Of a stretch of 64,000 nucleotides of DNA, positions 47,520-57,844 are shown piece by piece. The stretch covers positions 186,001 to 250,000 of the forward strand of contig NZ_JAVAMS010000003.1 of NCBI RefSeq assembly GCF_030730945.1, read 5' to 3'. Both the position numbers and the translations under genes were made by a program. Source of the DNA: Aurantiacibacter poecillastricola (lineage in GTDB: Bacteria > Pseudomonadota > Alphaproteobacteria > Sphingomonadales > Sphingomonadaceae). Under the pieces are notes generated by a model. It saw only the letters and a program-made list of their open reading frames with translations. It did not search any database and was not told the origin of the DNA. The number at the start of each line of letters is the position of its first letter. Position 1 is the first letter of the stretch.

Positions 47520-49109
47520 CTATTCGGCGCCCTCCTGTTCCGGCGCAGGTTCGGGCGCGGAAGTCGAGCAGCTATATACAAGCCGCTCGTTCGGTCGCTG
47601 GGGCAGGCTGGACATGATCGCCCCTTGGCTGCTGCCGAATTCGCGCGCCGCCGTCTCATCCACGCCGCAATCCGGGGCGACGAAATTTCCGCGGGCGGCG
47701 CGGGCATCGCGCATCTGGCCGAGATCCAGCAAGTAGCGCTCCATCACCAGCTCGCCTTCGTCGGGATCGAAACGATTTACCGATACCGCGGCCTCGTTGG
47801 CGGGCACGAATACGCGGGTCCAGCGCTCTCCGGTAAGGCCGTACTGCGTGCGCCCGTTGATACAGCCATCGCCGGACCATTCGACCACGATATCCTCTTC
47901 CGGATCGCCGACGACCCGGCTGCGAGAAGTGTCGAGCACGCAGGTGAGGCTGGCTGCCGGACTGCTCGTGTCTTGCGGAGCGGCGATCGTGCCGGTGGGA
48001 CCATCCTCGAGGCCGGAGCGTAGTCTTTCCTGCACCATTTCGTCGATCACGGCGAAATCCGGGCGGGTGATCCATGCGATGATCGCGCCCACCAACGCCA
48101 GCACCGCGATCGCCCCGGCAATGGCGCGCAGGCGCATGTCGCCGCGCTCGTGCCCGTAGAAGGCAATGCCGGCAGCACCCACCGCGATGATCAGCAGCAG
48201 CAGTGCGAAGGCCATGCGGGTGGCCCGAATGTCCATCACTTCATACGTTATCGTGCGGCGCGCTTCGGCGGTCTGCTGGGCCAGCGCCTCCGCCTCGCGC
48301 TCGGCACGCTCGGCTTCCATTTCGGCCTCGCGTTCGGCCCGGGCGATTTCCTCCGCCTCGAGATCGTCGAGGCTGCGGCAGGCCAGTGAGTTGATGCGCG
48401 GCTGTACATCATTGGCGCGCAGGAAGGGCAGCAGCTCGCGTGTGCTGACTGCGAAGAAGAATTCCGCATCCGACCCCGCGCTCTCGGTACCGAAGGAATT
48501 GACGCCGACGACCCGCCCGCAATCATCCAGCAGAGGGCCGCCCGAATTCCCGCGCGCGATGGGAGCCGTATGGAGGATCGTATCGAACTCGCGGCTTGGG
48601 CGACGGCCCGAAAGGAAGCCCGTGGCGGTCACCGGCGGCTGGGCGCGGAAGATATCCGACTGCTGCAGGCCCTGCGCCTTGTCCACGTTGAGCGGGTAAC
48701 CCACCGCCGTCACCGCGCCGCTATTGGCCGGGTTTCCGGCGATGGTGAGCGGGGGAAGGCCCAGCGGCTCCGTCAGTTCCAGCAAGGCAAGGTCATTGCG
48801 CGGGCTGACAGCGACGAGGCGGGCATAGACTGCCTGCTGTCCCTCTGCCGGGACAATGCCGATGGACAGGCGCTCGTCCTCGATCGCCTCGGCCACGACA
48901 TGCGCGTTGGTGACGATCCGCTCACCCCCGACGGCAAAGCCCGTGCCGTGCGAAACGGGGAAGATTTCATCCCCGTCCTCGCCGATGATGATAACCCGCA
49001 CGACGCCGCGAGCGGCAGCCTCGATATCGGCGGCTTCCGCGAGAGCAGGGCGGGGCGTGGCCGCGAGTGCGGCGAGCAGCAAAGCGAGGATGGCAAGAAG
49101 GCGGTGCAT
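47520..49109 (-). CDS. membrane-anchored trypsin-like serine protease
   Basis: 529 residues. A signal peptide (MHRLLAILALLLAALAATPRPALA) leads to a protease domain with His in VTNAHVVAE, Asp in SPRNDLALLEL and Ser in ARGNSGGPLLDDCG. Residues about 250-290 are a charged Ala/Glu/Arg coiled coil. Two membrane helices follow near 300-345 and then a periplasmic-type C-terminal domain with paired cysteines (SLTCVL..GDGCIN, PDCGVDE, VYSCST). No PDZ domain is present, unlike DegP. It stands 159 bp upstream of atpH in the same orientation. Confidence 0.85.
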   Translation of the reverse strand: MHRLLAILALLLAALAATPRPALAEAADIEAAARGVVRVIIIGEDGDEIFPVSHGTGFAVGGERIVTNAHVVAEAIEDERLSIGIVPAEGQQAVYARLVAVSPRNDLALLELTEPLGLPPLTIAGNPANSGAVTAVGYPLNVDKAQGLQQSDIFRAQPPVTATGFLSGRRPSREFDTILHTAPIARGNSGGPLLDDCGRVVGVNSFGTESAGSDAEFFFAVSTRELLPFLRANDVQPRINSLACRSLDDLEAEEIARAEREAEMEAERAEREAEALAQQTAEARRTITYEVMDIRATRMAFALLLLIIAVGAAGIAFYGHERGDMRLRAIAGAIAVLALVGAIIAWITRPDFAVIDEMVQERLRSGLEDGPTGTIAAPQDTSSPAASLTCVLDTSRSRVVGDPEEDIVVEWSGDGCINGRTQYGLTGERWTRVFVPANEAAVSVNRFDPDEGELVMERYLLDLGQMRDARAARGNFVAPDCGVDETAAREFGSSQGAIMSSLPQRPNERLVYSCSTSAPEPAPEQEGAE

Positions 49110-49189
49110 TGAGAGGGCTCTCTAGCGCAAGCTGCATTGACCGCAAGCTTCGGGACGCGCAGCGTGGGATTTGCTGGCATATCGATGGC

Positions 49190-50227
49190 ATGACCGACCA
49201 ACACACCCTCTCCGACGACCAGCGCTGGCAGATCGCGCTCGCCAAGGATCGGCGGTTCGATGGCGTCTTCGTGACCGGCGTGCACTCGACCGGCATCTAT
49301 TGCCGCCCGAGTTGCCCGGCCCGCGCGCCGCATCGCCGCAACGTACGCTTCTACGCAACGCCGGAAGCTGCCGAGGCGGCGGGCCTGCGTGCTTGCAAAC
49401 GCTGCGCCCCGGATCAGCAGAGCCGTGAGGAAGCCGCAGTCCTGCGCGTGATCGAGCTGCTGCGCGATGCCGAGGGGCCGGTCTCGCTGGAGAAGTTGGG
49501 CGTCGCCACCGGTTATTCGCCCACGCACTTGCAGCGCGTCTTCACCCGCGCGGTCGGCCTGTCGCCTGCGGCCTATGCAAGAGCGCTCAGGCGAGAGCGG
49601 GCCGGCGAAGCGCTGGCGCAAGAACCCCGGGTGACAGATGCAATCTACGAGGCGGGCTACGCGGCCCCCTCGCGCTTCTACGAGGACATGAAAGGCCGGA
49701 TGGGCATGAGCGCGAAGGATCGCCGCGATGGCGGAAAGGGACAGGTAATCCACTACGCCGTGATCGAGACGACGCTTGGCACAATGCTGGTCGCCGCGAC
49801 GGCAAAGGGTGTCTGCCGACTTGCGTTCGGGGAAAGCGACGCGGACCTGCGCCTGCGTTTCCCCAGCGCGGAACTGGTCGAGGGCGCGGCGGCGTTTCGC
49901 GACCTTTTCGAACAGGTGGCGCAAGCTGTCGAAAGGCCGGGCACCGGACAGGACATCCCGCTCGATGTTCAGGGCACGGCCTTTCAGCAACGCGTGTGGG
50001 AGGAACTGCGCCGTATCCCGCCTGGCGAAACGCGCAGCTATGGCGAGCTTGCCGCGGCCCTGGGCAGTCCGAAGGCCAGCCGCGCGGTGGGCGGGGCGAA
50101 CGGGGCGAACAACATTGCCGTGCTCATCCCGTGCCACCGTGTGATTGCGGCGAATGGCGGTCTCGGCGGCTATGCCTATGGGACACAGATAAAGGCCGAA
50201 TTGCTGAAGCGGGAGAAGGGCGACTAG
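49190..50227 (+). CDS. ada: Ada: bifunctional regulator / O6-methylguanine-DNA methyltransferase
   Basis: 345 residues. The N-terminal zinc domain has Cys38, Cys42, Cys69 and Cys72, the methyl-phosphotriester acceptor set. An AraC-type helix-turn-helix (LEKLGVATGYSPTHLQRVFTRAVGLSPAAYARALR) follows. The C-terminal alkyltransferase ends in VLIPCHRVIAANGGLGGYA with acceptor Cys315. It repairs alkylated DNA and would activate the adaptive response after methylation. The 80-bp gap to the divergent protease gene must hold its promoter. Confidence 0.95.
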   Translation: MTDQHTLSDDQRWQIALAKDRRFDGVFVTGVHSTGIYCRPSCPARAPHRRNVRFYATPEAAEAAGLRACKRCAPDQQSREEAAVLRVIELLRDAEGPVSLEKLGVATGYSPTHLQRVFTRAVGLSPAAYARALRRERAGEALAQEPRVTDAIYEAGYAAPSRFYEDMKGRMGMSAKDRRDGGKGQVIHYAVIETTLGTMLVAATAKGVCRLAFGESDADLRLRFPSAELVEGAAAFRDLFEQVAQAVERPGTGQDIPLDVQGTAFQQRVWEELRRIPPGETRSYGELAAALGSPKASRAVGGANGANNIAVLIPCHRVIAANGGLGGYAYGTQIKAELLKREKGD

Positions 50228-50236
50228 CCCGTACTT

Positions 50237-51826
50237 TCAACTCTCAGACGTTCCCTGACCATTGCGCGCCCAGGTCTTCTTTGCAGGCACCAGCGTCTCC
50301 AGAAACGCTTCCGCGCTCTCCAGATACGCCTGCTGCTTGTCCTCGCCCATTCGGTCCCATGTCGAGTAGATGCGGCCGATGCGGTGATTCGATTCCAGCC
50401 GCTCGCAGTGGCGGTGCATGAAGTGCCAGTAGAGCGGGTTGAAGGGGCAGGCATTCTCGCCTGTCTTCTTGCTCACCGAATAGCGGCATCGCTTGCAGTA
50501 GTCGCTCATCTTGTTGATGTAGTTGCCGCTCGCCGCATAGGGCTTGCTCGCCAGCTTGCCGCCATCGGCATAGAGGATCATCGCCGCGACATTAGGCAGC
50601 TCCACCCATTCATAGGCGTCGGCATAGACGACGAGATACCAGTCCTGTACCTCGCGCGGGTTGATCCCTGCCAGCAGGGCGAAATTGCCGAGCACCATCA
50701 GCCGCTGGATATGGTGGGCATGGGCATTGTCGCGGGTGGAGCGCACGCAATCGGCGAGGCAGCGCATGTCGGTCTCGCCGGTCCAGTAGAATTCGGGCAA
50801 GGCGCGCTGGGCGTTCAAGGCGTTGCTGCTCTGCAAGTCGGGCATGAACTGCCAGTAGAAGCCGCGGACATATTCGCGCCAGCCGATGATCTGGCGGATG
50901 AAGCCCTCCACGCTGTTCAATGGCGCCTTGCCGTCCTTGTAGGCTTTCTCCGCCCGCTGACACAGCTCCAGCGGATCGAGCAGGCCGAGATTGATGCTGG
51001 TGGAAAGCATGGAGTGGTAAAGGTCGTCCTCGCCGCACACCATCGCGTCCTGATAGGGGCCGAACTTCTCGATGCGTTCGGCGAAGAAGGCGTCGGCGGC
51101 TTCCTCCGCCTCGTCTCTCGTGACCGGCCATGCAAAAGTCTCAAGGCTGCCGAAATGGTCGCCGAAGCGATCCTGCACGAGGTCGATCACTTCGCAGGTG
51201 ATCTTGTCCGGCTCGAATTTCGGACGCTCGGGCGGGTCCATGTCGTCTTCGGGGGACTCGCGGTTCTGCTTGTCGAGGTTCCACTCGCCGCCCTCGGGCT
51301 TGTCGCCATCCATGAGGAGGCCCGTCTTGCGGCGCATCTCGCGGTAGAAATATTCCATGCGCAGGGTGTCGCGGTCTTCCGCCCAGTCGCGAAACTCCGA
51401 AAGGCGCGCGATGAAGCGGTCGTCGAGAAGGATTTCCACCTCGCAGGCGAACTTGTCGGGCCATTCCTCGATGGCCTGCTGGACGCGCCACTCGCCCGCC
51501 TCCACCACATGGATGGCGCGGGGCCCGTGCCGCTCGACAGCGCGGGCGACTTCGCCGGTGAAGCTGCCGGCATTGTCTGCGTCGTCCAGCCTGACGTAAT
51601 CGACCTGCCAGCCGGCATCCTCCAGCTCGGCGGCGAAGTGGCGCATGGCCGAGAAGATCAGCGCGATCTTCTGCTTGTGGTGGCGGACATAGGTCGCTTC
51701 GTCCCACACCTCCATCATCAGGATGACGGTGTCGTCCTTGGTGCGCCCCCTGATGGAGGCAAGGTCGCGGGTGAGCTGGTCGCCCAGCACGGGGACAAGG
51801 ACGGGGCCGGTAGGTTCGCTGGGCAT
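50237..51826 (-). CDS. FeS-containing bacterial cryptochrome/(6-4) photolyase (PhrB-like)
   Basis: 529 residues. VPVLGDQLTRDLASIRG at the N-terminus and the FAD-domain segments GFIRQIIGWREYVRGFYW, TRDNAHAHHIQRLMVLGNFALLAG and PNVAAMILYADGGKLASKPYAASGNYINKMSDYC define the FeS-BCP class. The [4Fe-4S] cysteines are in LADCVRS and CKRCRYSVSKKTGENACPF. It reverses (6-4) photoproducts with light or acts as a photoreceptor. It is convergent with ada and 51 bp downstream of the LOV kinase gene, on the same strand. Confidence 0.93.
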   Translation of the reverse strand: MPSEPTGPVLVPVLGDQLTRDLASIRGRTKDDTVILMMEVWDEATYVRHHKQKIALIFSAMRHFAAELEDAGWQVDYVRLDDADNAGSFTGEVARAVERHGPRAIHVVEAGEWRVQQAIEEWPDKFACEVEILLDDRFIARLSEFRDWAEDRDTLRMEYFYREMRRKTGLLMDGDKPEGGEWNLDKQNRESPEDDMDPPERPKFEPDKITCEVIDLVQDRFGDHFGSLETFAWPVTRDEAEEAADAFFAERIEKFGPYQDAMVCGEDDLYHSMLSTSINLGLLDPLELCQRAEKAYKDGKAPLNSVEGFIRQIIGWREYVRGFYWQFMPDLQSSNALNAQRALPEFYWTGETDMRCLADCVRSTRDNAHAHHIQRLMVLGNFALLAGINPREVQDWYLVVYADAYEWVELPNVAAMILYADGGKLASKPYAASGNYINKMSDYCKRCRYSVSKKTGENACPFNPLYWHFMHRHCERLESNHRIGRIYSTWDRMGEDKQQAYLESAEAFLETLVPAKKTWARNGQGTSES

Positions 51827-51877
51827 TGGCGGTTCAATGCCCGAGGGTCACGGGTGTTTCCAGCCTGACCCTTGGGC

Positions 51878-52945
51878 CTATTCCCGCTCGTCGGTCAGCG
51901 CCTCGACCGGAAACTCGATGGTCACGGTGGTGCCATTCTCGCCGGTGTCCACCTTCAGTTCGCCATCCAGCCTTGCCACCAGTTCCCGCACGATGCGCGC
52001 GCCCAGGCTGCCGTCGTTGGGCCAGTCGACATCGGCGGGAATGCCCTTGCCGTTGTCGATCACCTGCAACACGACGCTCTCGCCCTCGTGCCACAGCTTG
52101 ACGTTCACGAAGCCTTCGCGGTCCACCTCGAAAGCGTGTTGCAGCGCGTTGGTGAGCAGTTCCGAGACAAGCAGGCCCATCTGCGATGCTGCATCCAGCG
52201 AGGCGCGTTGATCGTCGGTCTCGAGGTTCATCCGCACTTCGCGGTGACCGTCCAGCATGTTGAGTGCACTGCACACGCGCGAGATGTAAGCCCCAAGCGC
52301 AACGGTGCCGGTATCGCCCGATCCCGACCGCGAGAACTCGTCATACAGCATGTTGAGCGCCTCGACCCGGTTGGCGAGCACGTTCAGCGAAGTCTTGGTG
52401 TCGGTCGCCTTGCGCGATTCCATGCGTATCAGCGAAAGGAGCAGGGCGAGGTGGTTCTTCACCCGGTGCTGCACTTCGCGCAGCTGCTCGTCCAGCTTCG
52501 CGGCACGCGCGGCGAAGGCGCGATCCTTGGGCTGTTCGGACTGGATGCCGAGAAAATGCGTGATCTCGCCATTCTGTTTCATCGGGGAAATCAGCAGGCG
52601 GTTGATGAATTCCTCGCCCGTGGCGCGATAATTGAGGATATCGACGGTGATCTCCTCGCCCGCCTCCAGCGCCTCGCGGATCGCATTCGCATCCTTTTCA
52701 TCGGTGCGCGGGCCCTGTAGGAAACGGCAATTGCGACCGAGGACGGCGCTGCGATCGTAACCTGTCACCCGCTCGAACGCGGTGTTGACGTAGATCAGCG
52801 GCATGTCTTCCAGCTGGGCATCGGCGATCACCAGCGAGAAGGGCAAGTCCTCCATCGTTTCGCGCGATATGCCGTCCGGGATATTAGGCGGACTTTCGGG
52901 ATCGATCCCGGGGTGAGAAACACCCAGTCCGTTCGTCTCGTTCAT
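51878..52945 (-). CDS. LOV-domain blue-light histidine kinase (HWE/HisKA_2 type)
   Basis: 355 residues. A LOV domain covers about 30-140, with the flavin-adduct cysteine in GRNCRFLQGP (Cys73). The phospho-accepting region follows: EVQHRVKNHLALLLSLIRME with His160. An ATPase domain completes it (LLVSELLTNALQHAF, IDNGKGIPADVDW, GSLGARIVRELV). Size and layout resemble the soluble LOV kinases of Erythrobacter litoralis. It has no membrane segment. No response regulator is adjacent. Co-orientation with the photolyase suggests a shared light response. Confidence 0.94.
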   Translation of the reverse strand: MNETNGLGVSHPGIDPESPPNIPDGISRETMEDLPFSLVIADAQLEDMPLIYVNTAFERVTGYDRSAVLGRNCRFLQGPRTDEKDANAIREALEAGEEITVDILNYRATGEEFINRLLISPMKQNGEITHFLGIQSEQPKDRAFAARAAKLDEQLREVQHRVKNHLALLLSLIRMESRKATDTKTSLNVLANRVEALNMLYDEFSRSGSGDTGTVALGAYISRVCSALNMLDGHREVRMNLETDDQRASLDAASQMGLLVSELLTNALQHAFEVDREGFVNVKLWHEGESVVLQVIDNGKGIPADVDWPNDGSLGARIVRELVARLDGELKVDTGENGTTVTIEFPVEALTDERE

Positions 52946-53044
52946 TCTTCTCTTTGTCCTCCGGGACGACCCGTACTCTTGCGATCCACAGCAATTAGCG
53001 AAAAGTTATGTTTGCAACTATGCGGATTCGCAAGTTCGGCGAAT

Positions 53045-55216
53045 TCACACGAAACTGTACGGATCGATATCCACGCCGATGCGGACGCCGGGCGGGTGCT
53101 CGACGCCAGAAAGCCAAACGCGGATGACTTGCTGTAGTTCCGCGCTGCGCTTCGCATTCAGCAGCAGGCGGAAACGGTAGCGCCCACGCAGCAGCGCCAT
53201 CGGCGCAGGCGCGGGGCCGAGGACCTGCACATCGTCCAGATGCGGGCGCGTGCTGCCCAGCCTTTGTGCTGCTTCGCGGGCTTCGCGTTCGTCCTCGCTG
53301 GAGACGATGATGGCGGCCCACCGGCCAAAGGGCGGGGCGCCGGCATAGCGGCGCGCATCGGTCTCGGCCTCGTAGAAGGCGTCGCGGTCGCCCGCTTCCA
53401 GCGCTGCGATGACGGGGGCCTCCGGGTGGCGGGTCTGGATCAGCACCTCGCCCGGCTTCGCGCCGCGTCCGGCGCGGCCCGCCACCTGCGCCACCTGCTG
53501 GTAGGTCCGCTCGGCCGCGCGCAGGTCCCCGCCTTCGAGGCCGAGATCGGCGTCGATCACGCCCACCAGCGTGAGTTCGGGGAAGTGGAAGCCCTTGGTG
53601 ACGAGCTGCGTGCCCACGATCACGTCGATCGCCTTCGCCTCTGCCATGGCGACGAACTCGGCGGCCTTCTCGGGCGAGTTCAGCGTGTCCGACGTCACGA
53701 CGGCAACGCGCGCCTCGGGCAGCATCTCGGCCACTTCGTCGGCAATGCGTTCGACACCGGGGCCGCAGGCGACGAGGCAGTCGGGTTCGCCGCATTCGGG
53801 GCATTTCCCGGGCGGCGCGGTCTCGTGGCCGCAATGGTGGCAGGCGAGGCGGCGGGAAAGGCGATGCTCCACCAGCCAGGCACTGCAATTGGGGCACTGG
53901 AAGCGGAAGCCGCAATGACGGCACAGTGTCAGCGGCGCGTAGCCACGACGGTTGAGGAAAAGGAGCGACTGCTCGCCTTTCTCCAGCCGGTCGATCAACG
54001 CGGCGCGCAGGGGCGGGGCGATCCACGCGCCCGAGCCGGGCTTCTCCTCGGTCAGGTCCACCAGCTTGATATCGGGCAGCTGCGCCCCGCCGAAGCGGCT
54101 GGGCAGGACCAGCTTCTCGTAGATCCCGGTATCGGCCATGTGCAGGCTCTCGAGCGCCGGGGTGGCGCTGGCGAGGACCACGGGAATGCCCTCGAACCGG
54201 GCGCGCATTACGGCGACATCGCGGGCGTTGTAGCGCACGCCGTCATCCTGCTTGAAGCTGATCTCGTGCGCCTCGTCCACCACGATCAGGCCGAGATTGG
54301 CGTAGGGGAGGAACAGCGCCGAGCGCGCGCCAACCACCACCTGCGCCTCGCCACTGGCGATGGCGCGCCAGGCGCGGCGGCGCTCCGTGCTCTTGAGCGA
54401 GGAATGCCAGACGACGGGCAAGGCACCGAAACGCTCCTCGAAGCGGCCGAGGAAAGCCTCGGTCAATGCGATCTCGGGCAGCATCACCAGCACTTGCCGT
54501 CCTTCAGCGATGGCAGCGCCGATGGCTTCGAAATAGGTCTCGGTCTTGCCCGAACCCGTCACGCCGTCGATAAGTATCGGAGCGAAAGCGCGGGCTTCCA
54601 CCGCCTCCACCAGCCGCCCCGCCACCTCGCGCTGCTCTGCCGAGAGATCGGGCAGGTGGTGGTCCGCCGAGGCGCGAGGGTAGGGGCGGTCGACATCCAC
54701 TTCGACAGGCTCCAGCACGCCGTGGTTCACGAGGCCGCGCAGCACGCCTTCCGACACGCCCGCAATCCCCGAAAGCTCGCGGATCGTCGCCTGCTCGCCC
54801 TCCAGCGCCTCTATCGCGCGCTGGCGCTGAGCGGTCATGCGTTCGGGCGCGCCGCCCGTCAGACGGTATTCGGTCATTGTAGCCGGGCCGCGCAGCGCGC
54901 CGCCGCTGGCGATCACCATGCGCGCCACCGCCGCCATCGGGGCGACGTAGTAATCCGCCGTCCACTCGATTAGCCGCCGCAGTTCCGCGCGGATCGGCGG
55001 CACGTCGAGCATGCCCAGCAGCGGGCGCAGTTTTTCGTCGGGCACCCGATCGCTTGGCAGGCGTTCCTCTTCCCACACGATGCCAGTCACCTGCCGGGGA
55101 CCGAGCGGCGCCACCACGACCGAACCATGCTCCACTGCCATGCCTTCGGGCACCCGGTAATCGAGCGGACCCAGGGCGGCGTTCATCACGAGTAGTCTGG
55201 CGCGGGTTACGGGCAT
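53045..55216 (-). CDS. priA: primosomal protein N' (replication restart helicase)
   Basis: 723 residues. 3'-to-5' helicase that reloads the replisome at stalled forks. Walker A GVTGSGKTETYFEA, DEAH in LIVVDEAHEISFKQDD, the zinc-binding cysteine array CRHCGFRFQCPNCSAWL...CHHCGHETAPPGKCPECGEPDC and the helicase motif QVAGRAGRGAKPGEVLIQT are intact. N-terminal ARLLVMNAALGPLDYRVPEG is the 3'-DNA binding domain. The start at ATG 55214-55216 gives the usual length; an upstream in-frame start would add 16 residues. Confidence 0.96.
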   Translation of the reverse strand: MPVTRARLLVMNAALGPLDYRVPEGMAVEHGSVVVAPLGPRQVTGIVWEEERLPSDRVPDEKLRPLLGMLDVPPIRAELRRLIEWTADYYVAPMAAVARMVIASGGALRGPATMTEYRLTGGAPERMTAQRQRAIEALEGEQATIRELSGIAGVSEGVLRGLVNHGVLEPVEVDVDRPYPRASADHHLPDLSAEQREVAGRLVEAVEARAFAPILIDGVTGSGKTETYFEAIGAAIAEGRQVLVMLPEIALTEAFLGRFEERFGALPVVWHSSLKSTERRRAWRAIASGEAQVVVGARSALFLPYANLGLIVVDEAHEISFKQDDGVRYNARDVAVMRARFEGIPVVLASATPALESLHMADTGIYEKLVLPSRFGGAQLPDIKLVDLTEEKPGSGAWIAPPLRAALIDRLEKGEQSLLFLNRRGYAPLTLCRHCGFRFQCPNCSAWLVEHRLSRRLACHHCGHETAPPGKCPECGEPDCLVACGPGVERIADEVAEMLPEARVAVVTSDTLNSPEKAAEFVAMAEAKAIDVIVGTQLVTKGFHFPELTLVGVIDADLGLEGGDLRAAERTYQQVAQVAGRAGRGAKPGEVLIQTRHPEAPVIAALEAGDRDAFYEAETDARRYAGAPPFGRWAAIIVSSEDEREAREAAQRLGSTRPHLDDVQVLGPAPAPMALLRGRYRFRLLLNAKRSAELQQVIRVWLSGVEHPPGVRIGVDIDPYSFV

Positions 55217-55270
55217 TGCCAGCCATATGGGCCGGGCCCCTGCCTGCCCGCAAGGAGAGGACACGCGTTT

Positions 55271-55963
55271 ATGACCGACTTCGCTTCAGCCACCACCAGT
55301 CGCCGCGCTTTCATGGGCGGGGCGCTTGCCTCAGGCGCGCTGTTGCTGCCCGGTTGCCAGACCTATGGCGGTTTCAGCCTGACCGAGGCGATCCGCCAGC
55401 TGCTTTACCTCTCCAGCGAGCGCGCCTTTGCCCGCCTCACCGCGCCCGGCGGCTTCTGGGACGAGCAGGTGGCGCAGCTCGGCCTTGCCGACATGATCGG
55501 CTCGCGCGGCAACGTGCTCTCCAGCATCCTCACCTCCGCCCTTTTCAAGGACCGGCTGGAGGACGCCTTCGCCGATATCGCCATCGAGGGGGCCTATCGC
55601 GCCGCGCCCATCGTTGCCGATGCTGTGCGGGTAATCGGCATCCAGAATGCCGTCGCGCTGGTGAATGGCGGACCTACTGCGGCCACGGCCTTCCTGCGCC
55701 AGGATCTCGGCACCACGCTGGTGGAAGCGATGGTGCCCGAGCTGGGCGAGGCCATGCGGATTGCACAGGAACCGCTGGTGGCAGAGCTTCTCGCAGGCCT
55801 TACGGGCGTCGATGTGAGCGGCGTTGCGCGCAACGTGGCGCTGACCATAGACGATGCGATCTGGACCGAAATGGGCTTCGAGGAAGCAGTCATTCGCCGC
55901 GATCCGCGATCCACCAACGATCCGCTGCTGATCAGCGTCTTCGGCGCGCAGCGTGCCCTTTAG
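55271..55963 (+). CDS. DUF4197-like lipoprotein
   Basis: 230 residues. The N-terminus TTSRRAFMGGALASGALLLPGC has a twin-arginine-type stretch and a lipobox Cys. The mature part is helical: FSLTEAIRQLLYLSSERAFARL, then FKDRLEDAFADIAIEGAYRAAPIVADAVR. The pattern of paired helices with a repeated AI/AL motif resembles DUF4197. No function is known. It is divergent from priA. Confidence 0.72.
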   Translation: MTDFASATTSRRAFMGGALASGALLLPGCQTYGGFSLTEAIRQLLYLSSERAFARLTAPGGFWDEQVAQLGLADMIGSRGNVLSSILTSALFKDRLEDAFADIAIEGAYRAAPIVADAVRVIGIQNAVALVNGGPTAATAFLRQDLGTTLVEAMVPELGEAMRIAQEPLVAELLAGLTGVDVSGVARNVALTIDDAIWTEMGFEEAVIRRDPRSTNDPLLISVFGAQRAL

Positions 55964-56026
55964 GCCCGTGCACACCCCAAGGCCCTTGCGCACCGGCCCG
56001 CACAGTCTCTAGGCGACGCCTTGCAT

Positions 56027-57844
56027 ATGGCTGACGACTCCCCCCTCGACAGGTTCAAGACTGCGCTGACCGGCGCGGCGCGTGCGATTGCGCGCGATCG
56101 CGAGACAGAGATCGGCTGGACGGCGGACCAGCCCTCGCAGCAGGGCAAGAGCGCTCGCGTGCCCATGCCGGGCCGCGACATTTCCGCTGCCGAGGCGCGG
56201 GAAGCGCGTGGTTTCGCCGACAGTTTCGCGCTGCGCCTGCGCTATCACAATCCCGCCCTGCATTCGAAGATGCGCCCCGGCGATGCCGCCGCCAGCGCCT
56301 GCTTCGATGCCATAGAGCGCGCCCGCTACGAGGCCATCGGGGAAACCGAGTATTCCGGCATGCGCTCCAACATGGAAGCCATGGTCGAACGGCGGGTGGC
56401 GAGCGATCCCATTGCCAGCGCGCAAAGCGCCGACGACGTGCCCCTGCACACCGCCCTCGGCCTGATGCTGCGCGAACAGCTGACCGGCCAGCCGATCCCG
56501 CCCGCCGCGCGCGAAGGGGTGGAGATGGTGCGCGAATATGTCGAAAGCCGCACCGGCGACGATTTCGAGCAGCTTGCGGATGCCCTGCACGATCAGTCCG
56601 CCTTCCAGAAGCTGGGCCTCGACATGCTGCGCCACCTCGACATGGTGCCGATGGAGCCCGAGGATGCCGAGGGCCTCGACGACGAGGCCGAGGACGGGCA
56701 GGACGAGACCGAGGATTCCGATCAGGACGAGGACGGCGCCGATCCCAGCGACCAGCCCGAAACCCGCGCCGAGGGTGCCGAGGGCGAGGAAGGCGAGGGC
56801 GAGGAGCAGGACGAAGCCACCGGCGACGAGAACCTTGCCGAAGGCGATCCCGGCGACGATGGCGAGGAATTCCAGCTTCCCCAGCGCAAGAACGCGCCCT
56901 GGCAGGATATCCCCGGCACTTTCGACTACAAGGCTTTCACGACCAGCTTCGACGAAGTCGTCGAGGCGACCGAGCTGTGCGATTACGAGGAACTGGACCG
57001 GCTGCGCGCCTATCTCGACAGCCAGCTTGCAGGTCTTGCGGGCGTCGTCACCAAGCTCGCTAATCGCCTTCAGCGTCGCCTGATGGCGCAGCAGAACCGC
57101 AGCTGGGATTTCGACCAGGAAGAAGGCCTGCTCGATGCCGCCCGGCTCGCCCGCGTGGTAGTGAGCCCCGGCCATTCATTGAGCTACAAGCAGGAGCAGG
57201 AGCAGGAGTTCAAGGACACTGTCGTCACGCTGCTTATCGACAATTCCGGCTCCATGCGCGGGCGACCCATCTCGATCGCCGCGATCAGCGCCGACATCCT
57301 CGCCCGCACGCTGGAGCGCTGCGGGGTGAAGGTAGAAATCCTCGGCTTCACCACCCGCGCGTGGAAAGGCGGGCAATCGCGCGAGAAATGGCTCGCTGAC
57401 GGTCGCCCGGAAAACCCCGGCCGCCTCAACGACATTCGCCACATCATCTACAAGAAGGCCGACGAACCCATGCGCCGCGCGCGCCGCTCATTGGGCCTGA
57501 TGATGCGCGAGGGCCTGCTGAAGGAAAACATCGACGGCGAGGCACTGTTATGGGCGCATGACCGCCTGCTGGCCCGCCCGGAGGACCGCCGCATCCTGAT
57601 GGTCATCTCCGACGGTGCGCCGGTGGACGATTCCACGCTCTCGGTGAACAGCGCCGGTTATCTCGAAGCGCATTTGCGCAAGGTGATCGAGTGGATCGAG
57701 AAGGTCTCGCCCGTGCAGCTGGTCGCCATCGGCATCGGCCACGATGTGACGCGCTACTACAAGCGCGCGGTGACGATCATGGATGCCGAGCAACTTGGCG
57801 GGACGATCATCGAGCAGCTGGCGGATCTGTTCGAGGTGGAGTGA
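56027..57844 (+). CDS. cobT: cobaltochelatase subunit CobT
   Basis: 605 residues. An N-terminal CobT domain ([25 protein letters not shown]) leads to a long acidic linker at about 205-285 made of Asp/Glu runs, then a C-terminal von Willebrand A domain with the [17 protein letters not shown] near residue 405 and [14 protein letters not shown]. With CobN and CobS it inserts cobalt into hydrogenobyrinic diamide in aerobic B12 synthesis. Neither partner is in this window. Its stop overlaps the following small gene by 1 nt of ATG (TGATG). Confidence 0.94.
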   Translation: MADDSPLDRFKTALTGAARAIARDRETEIGWTADQPSQQGKSARVPMPGRDISAAEAREARGFADSFALRLRYHNPALHSKMRPGDAAASACFDAIERARYEAIGETEYSGMRSNMEAMVERRVASDPIASAQSADDVPLHTALGLMLREQLTGQPIPPAAREGVEMVREYVESRTGDDFEQLADALHDQSAFQKLGLDMLRHLDMVPMEPEDAEGLDDEAEDGQDETEDSDQDEDGADPSDQPETRAEGAEGEEGEGEEQDEATGDENLAEGDPGDDGEEFQLPQRKNAPWQDIPGTFDYKAFTTSFDEVVEATELCDYEELDRLRAYLDSQLAGLAGVVTKLANRLQRRLMAQQNRSWDFDQEEGLLDAARLARVVVSPGHSLSYKQEQEQEFKDTVVTLLIDNSGSMRGRPISIAAISADILARTLERCGVKVEILGFTTRAWKGGQSREKWLADGRPENPGRLNDIRHIIYKKADEPMRRARRSLGLMMREGLLKENIDGEALLWAHDRLLARPEDRRILMVISDGAPVDDSTLSVNSAGYLEAHLRKVIEWIEKVSPVQLVAIGIGHDVTRYYKRAVTIMDAEQLGGTIIEQLADLFEVE

